DNA from: Stutzerimonas stutzeri
Lineage (GTDB): Bacteria > Pseudomonadota > Gammaproteobacteria > Pseudomonadales > Pseudomonadaceae
DNA length: 64,000 nt
Assembly (NCBI RefSeq): GCF_024448715.1
Contig: NZ_JAMOHZ010000001.1
Location: 620,001-684,000, forward strand
Reading direction: 5' to 3'
This document shows, in pieces, positions 35,076 through 44,545 of this stretch (positions within the stretch are counted from its first letter, which is position 1; each line of letters starts with the position of its first letter). The notes below the pieces were generated by a model. The model ran no database searches. It worked only from the letters and a program-made list of their open reading frames with translations, and was not told the DNA's origin. Position numbers and translations under genes: made by a program.

Positions 35076-36341
35076 TCAAACCAACGCGGCCTGCCGGGTC
35101 GTATTGAGAGTCGGGTTCGCTGAGCCCAGCGACTGGACGACCACGTCGCCGATCATGTCCGCAGTGATGGCACACAGGGTCCAGCCGAGGTGCCCGTGGC
35201 CGGTGTTGTAGAACACGCAGGGCGACTTACCGCGGCCGACCTTGGGCATCATGTTCGGCATCATCGGGCGCAGCCCGGCCCAGGGGATGACGCTTTGAGT
35301 GCTAATGCCGGGGAAACATTCGGCGACCCAATCCACCAGCGGACGAATACGGTCGGCGCGGATGTCGCGGTTGTAGCCGTTGAACTCGGCGGTGCCAGCC
35401 ACTCTCAGACGGCGGTCGCCGAGGCGGCTGGTTACCAGTTTGGTTTCGTCGTCCAGCAGGCTGACGGTCGGTGCAGCCGCACGGCTGGCCTCGTCGTTGA
35501 GGTTGACCGTTATCGAGTAACCCTTAACCGGATAGATGTTCACCCGATCGCCCAGTTGCGCAGCCAGTGCTCGACTGGAGGTGCCGGCGCAGACGACCAT
35601 GGCATCGAAATCCAGGCGCTCTTCGCCGCCTGGCGTGGCAATGGTCACGCTGGCACCGTTGCCGTCGGCCGCGACATGTTTGACGTCCTCGCCGTAACGG
35701 CAATTTACGCCCAGGCGAATGGCCGCCGCTGCAAGGCCATTGGTAAATTTGTGGATGTCGCCAGTGGAGTCGCATTCGGTGTAGTAGCCGCCGTAATACT
35801 GTCCTGCCAAGGTCGGCTCGATGGCCCGCATCTCGTCCGGCGTCACGCTACGGCGCGGCAAGCCGCCCTGAGCCAATAGCGTGGACACCTTTCCGGCATG
35901 ATCGAAGCCGGCCTTGTCGCGGTAGATGTGCAGGATGCCGGCCTTTTTCAGATCGAAATCGATGCCCTCGTCCTCTGCCCAGGCGAACAGGTGTTCACGG
36001 GCAGCGATGGCCAGGCGTGCGGTCTCGATGGTGTTGTTGCGGTATTGCGGGATGGAGCCGATGAACTCGGCGAACCAGGAGAGCTTGTGCCAGCTGGGCT
36101 TGGGATTGACCAGCAACGGCGCATCGCTCTTAAGCATCCACTTGAGGCCCTTGAGGATGGTCGACCAATGGGTCCACACCTCCGCGTTGGAGGCAGAAAG
36201 CTGGCCACCATTAGCGAAGGAAGTTTCCATCGCGGCGTAGCGGTGCTTTTCGAAAAGGGTCACGGTGAAACCGCGCTTGGCCAGCGCATAGGCAGTGGTG
36301 ATGCCGGTAATACCACCACCAACGACAGCGATCGTCTTCAT
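35076..36341 (-). CDS. D-amino acid dehydrogenase (DadA family) under a glycine riboswitch
   Basis: This 421-residue flavoprotein of the DAO family has an N-terminal FAD motif (IAVVGGGITGITTAYALAKRG). It shows DadA-like segments ETSFANGGQLSASNAEVW, YPVKGYSITV and NTGHGHLGWTLC. DadA oxidatively deaminates D-amino acids, passing electrons to the respiratory chain. The tandem glycine riboswitch 58 bases upstream suggests that glycine, or a glycine-related substrate, is relevant. A glycine-oxidising role is inference; an alanine-specific dadA normally lies beside an alanine racemase, which is absent here. Confidence 0.88.
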   Translation of the reverse strand: MKTIAVVGGGITGITTAYALAKRGFTVTLFEKHRYAAMETSFANGGQLSASNAEVWTHWSTILKGLKWMLKSDAPLLVNPKPSWHKLSWFAEFIGSIPQYRNNTIETARLAIAAREHLFAWAEDEGIDFDLKKAGILHIYRDKAGFDHAGKVSTLLAQGGLPRRSVTPDEMRAIEPTLAGQYYGGYYTECDSTGDIHKFTNGLAAAAIRLGVNCRYGEDVKHVAADGNGASVTIATPGGEERLDFDAMVVCAGTSSRALAAQLGDRVNIYPVKGYSITVNLNDEASRAAAPTVSLLDDETKLVTSRLGDRRLRVAGTAEFNGYNRDIRADRIRPLVDWVAECFPGISTQSVIPWAGLRPMMPNMMPKVGRGKSPCVFYNTGHGHLGWTLCAITADMIGDVVVQSLGSANPTLNTTRQAALV

Positions 36342-36399
36342 TTTTGCAGCTCCAGAACGTCAACAGGTTAGAGCCCGCCCGCACATGCGGATCAGGCGC

Positions 36400-36594
36400 C
36401 CCCTCTGTTCTGGACCTGAGAGTTTCACGAGAGCTGGCGTAGCCGGTCCTCGTTTGCTCCTTCGGTGCGCCAAGCGACGAAGCCTGGCGGCTCTTCAGAG
36501 TTCACCCGCGATATCGGTCCTTTTGCCTGAGAGTTTCCGGGGCGGTTGCTCCTTCGGCGCTGCACACGGCGATGCCGTTGCAGTCTCTCCCGAT
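36400..36594 (-). promoter_or_regulatory. Tandem glycine riboswitch
   Basis: On the minus strand two glycine aptamers lie in series. The first (about 36594-36513) begins CGGGAGAGACTG, contains CGCCGAAGGAGCAA and ends GGAAACTCTCAGGCAAAAGG. The second (about 36505-36400) contains CACCGAAGGAGCAAACGAGG and ends GAAACTCTCAGGTCC. Both core signatures, GCCGAAGGAGCAA-like and AAACTCTCAGG, match the gcvT-type class. It lies 58 bases before the DadA-family gene, the only gene it can control. The mode (ON or OFF) is not clear from the platform sequence. Confidence 0.92.
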
Positions 36595-36807
36595 ACCACA
36601 CCATCCTTTATCAGGCGATCAACGGCGATCTCCCGATAGACAAAGCTAGGCACGCTGCGTGCCAGAAAATTCATCGCTACATCGGCTTTACCATCCGGCC
36701 GACTGGCCAGTGCATTCGGATGCAAGAAAGCGATTGGCGTCCAGCATTTCTACAACACAAACCAAATAGAAGATACCCCCGCCGAGCGGCCCGGCACAGA
36801 CGCAACG

Positions 36808-39800
36808 TCAGCCGCCCACCACCGAGATCAACCGGGCAATGTCGACTGGCTTGGTCATATGGATGTCGAAACCCGCCGCCAGCGCGTTCTCCTTGTCGCT
36901 CGGCTGCCCCCAGCCAGTAATGGCCACCAGCAGGACGTCCGCATTAACAGGGTGCGCTCGAATCAACCGCGCTACTTCATCGCCGCGCAGGCCAGGCATG
37001 CCGATGTCCAACAACACCACTTCCGGTTCGAGCTCCTGGTAGCGCTTGAACGCCTCGATACCGTCGAAAGCCAAATGAACCTCGTGGCCTTCCAGCCGGA
37101 GGATTTCGGCCATGGTTTCGCCGATGTCGCGGTTGTCATCGGCAACCAGAATCCGCCGCGTGCGGACCGTAACTCCGCCACGCTCGCTGGGTTGCCGGCC
37201 GGATTGTGCTACCGCCATTGCCGGCAGACTCAGAATGAATTCAGCACCCAGACCCAGCCCCGCGCTGCTGACGCGAATATCCCCGCCGTGCAGATTCGCC
37301 AACCCTCTGGCCAACGCCAGACCGATACCCAGGCCACTGTTGACCTGCATCCCGGCTGTGGGTATCTGTGCGAATCGCTCGAAAATCAGCTTGAGGTTTT
37401 CACGAGCGATACCCAGGCCGTTGTCTGCCACCGAAATGGTCGCCATCTCGCCGTTCAGAGCGGCACTGATGCTGATCCGCCCACCATTGGCGGTGAATTT
37501 GGCAGCGTTGTTCAGCAGATTGGTGAGGATCTGTTCGAGCCGGAGCGGGTCGGCGTCCACCAGGATCGGCTCAGTGGGCAGCTTCACGATAAGCTCATGC
37601 TGTTTCGCTTCGATCTTGGCGCGAACCGTCTCGACGGCACCATCGACCACTGCGCTCAGGTCCAGCGACTCCTTGCGGAGTATCAGCTTGCCCAGGGTGA
37701 TGCGGGATATATCGAGCAGGTCGTCCAACAGCAACGCCATGTGACGGACCTGCCGCTCAATGATCTGCTGGCTGCGCAGCTTCTGCGCCTCGGACGCAGC
37801 GGGCGAGCCGAAGATGCCGGCTGCCAGGCGTATCGGTGCCAGCGGATTGCGAAGCTCATGGGCCAAGGTCGCGAGGAATTCATCCTTGCGTCGATCAGAC
37901 TCCAGGATCGCCTGTTCCTGGCGTTTGGACTCGGTGACGTCGGCAAACCAGACGGCGAGCCTGTGCTCGAAGGGTGTGGCGATCAGGCGCACCCAACGTT
38001 CGCTGTCAAAGGCCGTGCTACGCATCTCCACATCACGCGGCTGCTGCTGCGTCGCCACCGCCACCAGCGTGCCCATGGCTTGCGGATTGGCATTAGGCCC
38101 GAGTACTTCGCTGAGGCGACGTCCCGTCAGCTCCACGACCATTCCGTGCAAGCTCGTGGCACCGGTTGGATTGATGAAGTCCAGCCGAAAGTCATGCAAC
38201 TCACCTGCAACATCAAGGTGTGGCGAGAGGATGGCGAACGGGACGGTAGACGAGTCCAGCGCCACCTGCAGCCTTCTTTCAAGCATGCCCGCCTTGGTCT
38301 GTACCCGCGACCGATCGATGAATACCGCGGCAAGACCGGCCGAGAGGTCGGCCAGGCGGATCTCCCGCTCGGTCGGTGGTCGCGGCTCTTTGAGCTGTAC
38401 GGTCAGCGTGCCCAGAACACTGCCATCGCTATGCCGAATCGGCGTGCTGTGAGCAGAGCGAAACCCTTCGGTACGGGATACCGCAAGAAACTCAGTAAAA
38501 CGCGAATCGGTTTCGGTGTCTGTCACCACTACCCGACAGCCATTCTGTATCGCCGCACCGCAAGCGCCGAGTCCGGGCGCTACATTGTCCATGAGTTCCA
38601 GTGAAGCGGCTGAAAACCCCTTCGATGCGTGAATGCGCAAGGGTGACGCGCCATCGCTGAGCGCCAGCAATCCATGGGTTGCGCCGTGCAGCTCGCACAA
38701 CGCATCGACAATTGCGTCGAGCTGAGCAGCCAGCGTCGGCAATTGCAGCAGGCGGTTACCTAACGCCTGCAGCAGTTCGAGATCGCTTACTTGCTGGGTA
38801 AGATCCCGCTGCGCCAGCTCCAGCCGTGACAGCATGCTGTCGCGCTCGGCTTCGCTCGCTTGGCGCGCCTGGGCAGCAGAAGCCAGGGCACGACCGACCT
38901 CACGCACCTCGTCGATTTCGCTATCCGCTGCCTGGACCAATTGGCCACGACCGATGGCTTGGGCTGCACGCCGCAACTGACGCATCGGCACGTTGATTCG
39001 CCGTGTCGCGAACAACGCCGCGGCAACCGCGAACATCAGCGACAGCAGCAGCCCACCGCCGTACAAGGTGTACGCTCGAGCAGCACCGGCTTCTACCGCC
39101 TCGGTGGGCGCACCTGTCGCGACTACCCACTTGGACGGATACAGGCGGACAAACGCGGTATAGACCGAAGAGCCTTCCATCGTCATCGACAATCCGATGC
39201 CCTCGTCGGCGGGATTGTCTAGGAGCATCTGCGCAAGCGTCGGCGAGGCCGACTGGCCCACTGTTTCCAAGTGTCGTTGAGAGCGAGCGATGCGTTTACC
39301 CGAAGCGTCCAGCACGGTAGTAACCCAGCCCTGAGGCAACCGGCGGTTGCTGATAACTTCAACGATGGATTCAGGCTTGAGCACCGCCGTCAGGACATAG
39401 CGGGTGCCCGCGTCGATTTCGACCGGCACGCGTATGGGAATCCCCCACACCCCACCGGGACCCAGCCCCATGTTTCCGATCTGCGGCTCACCTGTGCGCA
39501 TCAGTTCAGCGAAGCTGCGCGGCTCGGCAATCGCCTTGGATGCAGGCGGATCGTGCTGCGAAACGCGCCGAATAACCTCGCCGTCGGGAGTGATGATGAG
39601 TAGCGCATACCAGCTGGGCACCGAAGGCAACACGCGCCGGACCATACCGGAGAAGCCATCGATATCGCCTTCTTCGAGCAACGATGACTGCGACAACGCC
39701 TGTAGCACGTCCAAGGAGCGCTTGAGCTCGACTTCGACGGCTGTGGCGGCCAGGCGTGTGGCTTCGAGGCTGCGCTGTTTCGCCAATTGCTTCTGGTCGT

Positions 39801-39927
39801 TGACGATCGATACCAGGCCCAGCCCGGCTACTAGCGCCAAAGGCATAATCCCGGCAAGCGCGATAGCCAGCAGACGGCTGCGCAACGGTACCGAACGGGC
39901 CGGTTTCGTTCCACTTGCCTGGTTCAA
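36808..39927 (-). CDS. Membrane hybrid sensor kinase: dCache-HAMP-GAF-PAS-HisKA-HATPase-REC
   Basis: This 1039-residue protein has a first membrane helix near 20-42 and a periplasmic Cache-type sensor region to about 285. A second helix near 288-310 leads to a HAMP-like linker. Cytoplasmic GAF (about 385-535) and PAS (about 560-680) domains follow. HisKA has LATLAHELRNPLAPIRLA, HATPase has NLLNNAAKFTANGG and LGIGLALARGL, and the C-terminal receiver has ILVADDNRDIGETM and LLDIGMPGLRGDE. The start is a TTG with GGAG seven bases upstream. No response regulator adjoins; the signal is unknown. Confidence 0.9.
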   Translation of the reverse strand: MNQASGTKPARSVPLRSRLLAIALAGIMPLALVAGLGLVSIVNDQKQLAKQRSLEATRLAATAVEVELKRSLDVLQALSQSSLLEEGDIDGFSGMVRRVLPSVPSWYALLIITPDGEVIRRVSQHDPPASKAIAEPRSFAELMRTGEPQIGNMGLGPGGVWGIPIRVPVEIDAGTRYVLTAVLKPESIVEVISNRRLPQGWVTTVLDASGKRIARSQRHLETVGQSASPTLAQMLLDNPADEGIGLSMTMEGSSVYTAFVRLYPSKWVVATGAPTEAVEAGAARAYTLYGGGLLLSLMFAVAAALFATRRINVPMRQLRRAAQAIGRGQLVQAADSEIDEVREVGRALASAAQARQASEAERDSMLSRLELAQRDLTQQVSDLELLQALGNRLLQLPTLAAQLDAIVDALCELHGATHGLLALSDGASPLRIHASKGFSAASLELMDNVAPGLGACGAAIQNGCRVVVTDTETDSRFTEFLAVSRTEGFRSAHSTPIRHSDGSVLGTLTVQLKEPRPPTEREIRLADLSAGLAAVFIDRSRVQTKAGMLERRLQVALDSSTVPFAILSPHLDVAGELHDFRLDFINPTGATSLHGMVVELTGRRLSEVLGPNANPQAMGTLVAVATQQQPRDVEMRSTAFDSERWVRLIATPFEHRLAVWFADVTESKRQEQAILESDRRKDEFLATLAHELRNPLAPIRLAAGIFGSPAASEAQKLRSQQIIERQVRHMALLLDDLLDISRITLGKLILRKESLDLSAVVDGAVETVRAKIEAKQHELIVKLPTEPILVDADPLRLEQILTNLLNNAAKFTANGGRISISAALNGEMATISVADNGLGIARENLKLIFERFAQIPTAGMQVNSGLGIGLALARGLANLHGGDIRVSSAGLGLGAEFILSLPAMAVAQSGRQPSERGGVTVRTRRILVADDNRDIGETMAEILRLEGHEVHLAFDGIEAFKRYQELEPEVVLLDIGMPGLRGDEVARLIRAHPVNADVLLVAITGWGQPSDKENALAAGFDIHMTKPVDIARLISVVGG

Positions 39928-40082
39928 AATAGCTCCACCCCTCGCGCCCTGGCTGACTCAGGGCATTGATATAGATCTTTGGCGAAACGGTTTAGCTTAA
40001 GCGATCCGCGCGGGTCGCGTATTCGTTGGATAGCGTTTGCCGCAGGTAGTTTTAACGCCCTGCTTGCCGGAAACGGCTCCCG

Positions 40083-40433
40083 TCATTCATCGCGTATGCA
40101 GGTCAGCAGCGCGTTGAGGGTTGAATCCCCGTATTCACCGCTCATGGTAAGCGCGCCGCGGCCACCCGGAGCGATGATTGAGACAGGAGATTCGTCCAGC
40201 CCTGGCGAGGCCTCGGTATCGCCAGGATGCAGCTGGCAGGCTACCTTGAAGCGCTCGTGATTGGTGATAAGGACCTGCACCAACCCTGACTCGATGCCAG
40301 CCTGGGTATCGGTGTCCAACTCGCTTATCTGCACGTCGAGATTCAAGCCGTTCAGTTCACGTTCCAGCTCGAGCGGATCGGCCAGAGCCATCGGTGGCAG
40401 CAGGAACAAGCCCAGCATCAAAATCGTTTTCAT
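40083..40433 (-). CDS. Hypothetical secreted protein
   Basis: This 116-residue protein has a clear signal peptide (MKTILMLGLFLLPPMALA, cleavage after ALA) and a short acidic mature domain with two cysteines (ACQLHPGD and LLTCIRDE) that could form a disulfide. I do not recognise the family. It lies between the hybrid kinase and the mucD terminator region, on the same strand as both. Confidence 0.7.
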   Translation of the reverse strand: MKTILMLGLFLLPPMALADPLELERELNGLNLDVQISELDTDTQAGIESGLVQVLITNHERFKVACQLHPGDTEASPGLDESPVSIIAPGGRGALTMSGEYGDSTLNALLTCIRDE

Positions 40434-40539
40434 CGAAGCCCCGTGAAAGTCGACTCATACCATATGAGCCGTCAGAACCTGCGTGAGTTCGATCCGCACC
40501 TTCGTAGTCTTTATCCAATCGAGCTGCCTTACACACGCG

Positions 40540-40566
40540 AAAAAAAGGCCCGCATCAAGCGGGCCT
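40540..40566 (-). terminator. Intrinsic terminator of mucD
   Basis: On the minus strand an eight-base-pair stem AGGCCCGC with GCGGGCCT around a five-base loop is followed by seven T (seven A at 40540-40546 on the plus strand). It lies 27 bases after the mucD stop and is a textbook terminator. Confidence 0.9.
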
Positions 40567-40592
40567 GGGCAGAGGATCGGAAGACTGGGCCG

Positions 40593-41999
40593 TTACTTCG
40601 GCAGCTTGAAGGTAATGAAGCTGGCCCGCCCTTCACGTAGTACACGCATCGACACGGACCGATTGTTCGGCAAATCCTTGACGACCTGGCTGAACGTGTC
40701 GACCGAATCGATGGCTTCATTGTTGAGGTGGGTAATCACATCACCCGGACGCAGACCGATCATCGCAGCAGGGCCCTGGCTGATATCGCTGATTACCACG
40801 CCACCCGAGATTTCAAGCGCCTGACGTTGCGCGTCCGTCAGTTCTGTCACGGAAACGCCCAAGCGGTTGTAGCTGTGCGTGGCCCCACCCGAGCCGCCAG
40901 CGGACGCAAGGAGATCGCCATCTTCCGGCAAGGCGCCAATATCGATAATCAGGGTTTCGCGGTCGCCATCGCGCACCACCTCGAGCTTGGCTTCGGTACC
41001 CGGCTTCATCGCGCCGACCAAGTGCGGCAAATCGCCGGACATATCGATGGATTTGCCATTCAGGCTCAGGATTACATCGCCCACTCGCAATCCACCCTTG
41101 GCCGCCGGGCCGCCATCCATGACCTGTGCAACGAGCGCACCGGCCGGACGTTCGAGACCGAAGGACTCGGCCAAGTCCTTGTTTACTTCCTGAATTACCA
41201 CGCCGAGCCAGCCGCGGCTGACTTTCCCGTCTTCACGCAATTGATTGGCGACGTCCATGGCAACGTCGATAGGGATCGCGAACGACAAGCCCATGAAGCC
41301 ACCGGAGCGGGTGAAGATTTGTGAGTTTATGCCAACGACCTCGCCTTCCAGATTGAACAGCGGCCCACCGGAGTTACCCGGATTGATTGCCACATCCGTC
41401 TGAATGAAAGGCACATAGCTCTCATTCGGCAGGCTGCGGCCGGTGGCGCTGACCACACCAGCGGTTACGGTGTGATCGAACCCAAACGGCGAGCCGATGG
41501 CGACGACCCACTCGCCCACCTTCAACTCCTCGGAGTTGCCTAGCTTTACCGTCGGCAGACCATCTCCTTCGATTTTCAGCAAGGCGACATCGCTTCGCGG
41601 GTCGGCCCCGACCAGCTTGGCTTGCAGCTCACTACGGTCAGGCAGGCGGACCATGATTTCATCGGCGTCAGCCACCACGTGATTGTTGGTCAGTACGTAG
41701 CCGTCTTCGGAAATGATGAAGCCCGAACCCAACGACTGCGCCTCACGACGGCGATCCGGCTGCTGTGGCATGCCGCGCTCGAAAAACTCGCGGAACATTG
41801 GCGGAATGTCTTCGAGGTCAGGCATTTGCGCCTGTGCACCACGCATCGGCTTGTTCTGTTTGGTACTGATGTTGACTACTGCCGGCGAGGCACTCTCGAC
41901 CAGCGGCGTGAAATCCGGCAGCTCGGCGTGAGCAACGAGCGTCTGGCCAAACAGCGCCACGCCTGCCACGACAGCCATGAAGTTTTTACGAAGAATCAT
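40593..41999 (-). CDS. mucD: Periplasmic serine protease MucD (DegP/HtrA family)
   Basis: MucD degrades misfolded envelope proteins and restrains AlgU activation. The 468-residue precursor has a signal peptide ending at AHA (residue 25). The trypsin-like domain has catalytic His107 (TNNHVVADAD), Asp137 (DPRSDVALLK) and Ser210 (NPGNSGGP), and two PDZ domains follow (VIQEVNKDLAESFGLERPAGA and near the C-terminus). The sequence recalled for P. aeruginosa MucD is very similar. The ATG at 41999 has GGAGAG nine bases upstream; an ATG at 42017 is less likely. Unlike in P. aeruginosa, mucD is not next to algU-mucABC here. Confidence 0.93.
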   Translation of the reverse strand: MILRKNFMAVVAGVALFGQTLVAHAELPDFTPLVESASPAVVNISTKQNKPMRGAQAQMPDLEDIPPMFREFFERGMPQQPDRRREAQSLGSGFIISEDGYVLTNNHVVADADEIMVRLPDRSELQAKLVGADPRSDVALLKIEGDGLPTVKLGNSEELKVGEWVVAIGSPFGFDHTVTAGVVSATGRSLPNESYVPFIQTDVAINPGNSGGPLFNLEGEVVGINSQIFTRSGGFMGLSFAIPIDVAMDVANQLREDGKVSRGWLGVVIQEVNKDLAESFGLERPAGALVAQVMDGGPAAKGGLRVGDVILSLNGKSIDMSGDLPHLVGAMKPGTEAKLEVVRDGDRETLIIDIGALPEDGDLLASAGGSGGATHSYNRLGVSVTELTDAQRQALEISGGVVISDISQGPAAMIGLRPGDVITHLNNEAIDSVDTFSQVVKDLPNNRSVSMRVLREGRASFITFKLPK

Positions 42000-42402
42000 G
42001 GTGACTGGTCTCTCCACGATGGAAAAAGATGATTAAACGCCCCGCTTCTAGCGGGTCGGCGAAAACGTTGGCAAGCCGGCCAAGACAAGACGGGAATCGC
42101 TGAAGAGCCGTATATGAGCCTTTTTAAGCGATTTCTAACGCAGTATTGGCAATCCAGATAATCGCCAACGTCGTGCTGGCACAATGCGGCAATCCTGCCC
42201 AAGCGACCCAGGCAAAAAGCAGCGGGCCGCCGCGTCTCGATAGCTGTATCAACAACCAGGTCGCGGCCAACCCACCCAAGGGAGCAGACTGTTCCATCAG
42301 CCTGAACAGAACTCTACGCCTAGGACAGTCAGATTCGTGTGAAGCGGACGTAAAGGAAAAGTAAGGTTTCCCAACAGCAGAACTGCGACCGGTTGTCCTT
42401 CG
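42000..42402. other. Intergenic region upstream of mucD
   Basis: Apart from the possible 57-residue membrane protein gene at 42124-42297, I see no gene. The mucD promoter must lie within it; I looked for an AlgU-type GAACTT...TCTnA on the minus strand and did not find a good match. A CCCGCTT-containing hairpin near 42044-42056 is short. Confidence 0.4.
42124..42297 (-). CDS. Possible small membrane protein (57 residues)
   Basis: A 57-codon frame starts at an ATG with AGG four bases upstream and encodes a strongly hydrophobic product: GLAATWLLIQLS, two basic residues and GG, then PLLFAWVAWAGL and TTLAIIWIANTALEIA. This predicts two or three short membrane helices. I do not recognise a family. 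It sits between DUF2254 and mucD on their strand. Hydrophobicity and position favour a real gene; the weak ribosome site and short length argue caution. Confidence 0.35.
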   Translation of the reverse strand: MEQSAPLGGLAATWLLIQLSRRGGPLLFAWVAWAGLPHCASTTLAIIWIANTALEIA

Positions 42403-43665
42403 CTAGTTTGCGTGCTCCAACAGCCCGGATTCTCCCGCCAGTTGCCGCAAGCGTTGCGTGTCTTCGGGCAGAACGAGTGCAGCTTCAGCACGTTTCAGCG
42501 CCAGTTCGACATGTCGGTTCGCAGCGACCGTAACCGCCGCATCGCCAAGGCGCCCCAACGATGCCAGTCCTTGCTGCAAGCGGATTCCGACTTCGATCAG
42601 CGCCGCGCCATCCCGGGCGATTGGGGTGAAGAAATCATCGAGCATGTCAGCCACGCTCAGCCCCGGCGCGAATACACGGCGAAATAGCGGTTCCTCGGGA
42701 GCGACTGGTCTGGAGAGGTGGGAGAGCACCCGAACACCCCGACCAATGACGTCGATGGCCGTTCCCTGATCGTTCATGGCCGGCGACAAGGCTCGCGAGG
42801 CAATCTCGGCAAGCACAGTGATTCCGAAACGCGGGTCGCGCTCGAAGGTCCGTTGCGCGCCGATGATGAATGCATCACGCAGCTGGCCCTCGCATTCGTC
42901 CTCGATGCCAATCGTCCAGGCGATTGGCTGAGTCGGTTCGACGAAGGTTCCGGGCAGAACACAAATATAGACCGAGCTGCTCTCCTCCTTCGTCAGCAGG
43001 CCTAGCGCAGGCATATCGATGTGCTGCACGAAGCCTACCTTTGTGGGATACAAGGGACGGGCACCGGGCAACGCCCGCGGATCGACGGCCAACGGGCAAC
43101 CGCCTAAAAATGGCTGCTCTATTCGCTGACACAAGGCTTTGGTGGCAGCATCCTCCACCCGTGCGGTCGTCTCTGCGACCCGGCCAAGTCCTGAGAGCTG
43201 ATCGATCCAGCGTAACAGCGCATAAACGATCAAAACGACCACACCGATGGTCACCGCGAACAGCACCACCCTGCCCTTATCACCATAAAGGCCTGTGCTC
43301 AGCGCGATGATGCCGACCAGGCTGAAGATGAACGAACCGATGAAGGTGGATAGGGTGTTTTGTGTGGTGGGGTCTTCCACCAACAACGAGATCGCCCGCG
43401 GGGTGACATTGCTGGTCGCTGAACCATAGGCCGCCACCATGATGCTCAATGAAAAGGTGGTGACCGCAAGCATGCTCGAAGCGAGCACCCCGAGGATGTT
43501 ATCGACCGCATCCGAACCGATCTTGGTGGGGATGTCGTCAGGGATATAGGGCGCCACAGCCAGAGCGAGCAGCGCAGTCGCGACACCCAGGACGGAAAAC
43601 AGGCTGGCTCTGAACCAGGGCCGCTTGCTGATACGGATGAGAAACCACTTCCAACGCTCGACCAT
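42403..43665 (-). CDS. DUF2254 family membrane protein
   Basis: This 420-residue protein has four N-terminal membrane helices (about 17-40, 58-80, 105-125 and 135-155) and a soluble C-terminal part of about 260 residues. It matches the DUF2254 family in length and in motifs LASSMLAVTTFSLSIMV and ALSPAMNDQGTAIDVIGR. The function of this family is not known to me. It may share a transcript with mucD downstream, but the 400-base gap argues against tight coupling. Confidence 0.85.
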   Translation of the reverse strand: MVERWKWFLIRISKRPWFRASLFSVLGVATALLALAVAPYIPDDIPTKIGSDAVDNILGVLASSMLAVTTFSLSIMVAAYGSATSNVTPRAISLLVEDPTTQNTLSTFIGSFIFSLVGIIALSTGLYGDKGRVVLFAVTIGVVVLIVYALLRWIDQLSGLGRVAETTARVEDAATKALCQRIEQPFLGGCPLAVDPRALPGARPLYPTKVGFVQHIDMPALGLLTKEESSSVYICVLPGTFVEPTQPIAWTIGIEDECEGQLRDAFIIGAQRTFERDPRFGITVLAEIASRALSPAMNDQGTAIDVIGRGVRVLSHLSRPVAPEEPLFRRVFAPGLSVADMLDDFFTPIARDGAALIEVGIRLQQGLASLGRLGDAAVTVAANRHVELALKRAEAALVLPEDTQRLRQLAGESGLLEHAN

Positions 43666-43762
43666 CTGCTACTCGCCATTCGTCCGTTTCAGTACAGACA
43701 AGACCGGACAATGACCGTTGCGCAAGGTGAGCAGTTTGTTAATCAGCCGCCGCGGTCGCAGA

Positions 43763-44434
43763 TCAGTTCTCCAAGAACCGGGTAACCGTTGCCGGCAGGT
43801 CACGCATATCGCTGATCACCGCCGACACTCCCAGCTCACGCAGCGCCTGGTCGTGGCCGGCCGGAATATGGCTGGCACCGGTAAAGCCGATCACCTGCAT
43901 GCCGGCGGTGCGCGCGGCCAGCACGCCGGTCGGGCTGTCTTCGACCACCAGGCAATGCCCGGGCGCAACGCCCATGCGTTCGGCGGCCAGCAGATAAACA
44001 TCGGGGGCGGGCTTGGGCGAAGCCACCATTTCAGCACAGAAGATGTTGCCCGCGACCCGCTCGCTCAGCCCGGCGCGACGCAGTGATGATTCAACGTTGT
44101 GCAGGCGGCTGTTGGACGCCACGGCCAGTGGTAGATCAATGGCATGCAGCGCGTCACGCACGCCCGGAATTGCCTGGACTTCTTCTGCCACCGTTTTCTC
44201 GCTTTGGCGCCGCAGATCGTCATCGAAGGTCGATGGCATCTTCAGGTCGAAGCGCTTTTCGATCAAGTCGATGATGCTCGGCACCGTGAGGCCGAAGGTG
44301 CCTTCCAAGGCTTCACCCAGTCGCTCGGCCGGGACGTGGAGGCTCAGCGCCTCGAACAACACACGGTGGCTGATGATTTCGCTGTCGACGATCACGCCAT
44401 CGCAATCGCTGATCAGCAGGTCGATAGTGGCCAT
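43763..44434 (-). CDS. HAD family phosphatase (YieH/beta-phosphoglucomutase-like)
   Basis: This 223-residue protein has the HAD motif I DCDGVIVDSE (Asp10 nucleophile, Asp12 acid/base), motif II VASNSRL, and motifs III/IV in SPKPAPDVYLLAAERMG and VVEDSPTGVLAARTAGM. The cap is of the helical C1 type, as in YieH and beta-phosphoglucomutase. The likely substrate is a small sugar phosphate or related ester. AGGAGACCCG precedes the ATG. It lies downstream of the bufferin operon but is separated by 111 bases. Confidence 0.87.
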   Translation of the reverse strand: MATIDLLISDCDGVIVDSEIISHRVLFEALSLHVPAERLGEALEGTFGLTVPSIIDLIEKRFDLKMPSTFDDDLRRQSEKTVAEEVQAIPGVRDALHAIDLPLAVASNSRLHNVESSLRRAGLSERVAGNIFCAEMVASPKPAPDVYLLAAERMGVAPGHCLVVEDSPTGVLAARTAGMQVIGFTGASHIPAGHDQALRELGVSAVISDMRDLPATVTRFLEN

Positions 44435-44545
44435 CGGGTCTCCTGGTGGTGGATGCGCGGCAACGGCGCGACGCCTCCAATGCGCGGACAGGCCTTAGAC
44501 TGCGACCAGCCCGTCGAGTTTTATCCAGGCCACCACGCGGATCGC

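Noticed and set aside
40443..40640. 65-codon plus-strand frame between the secreted protein and mucD
   Set aside because: It runs through the mucD terminator hairpin and into the 3' end of mucD, with no ribosome site or family features.
42000..42140. AlgU promoter before mucD
   Set aside because: I searched the minus strand for GAACTT with a TCTnA element at 16-17 bases and found no acceptable match.
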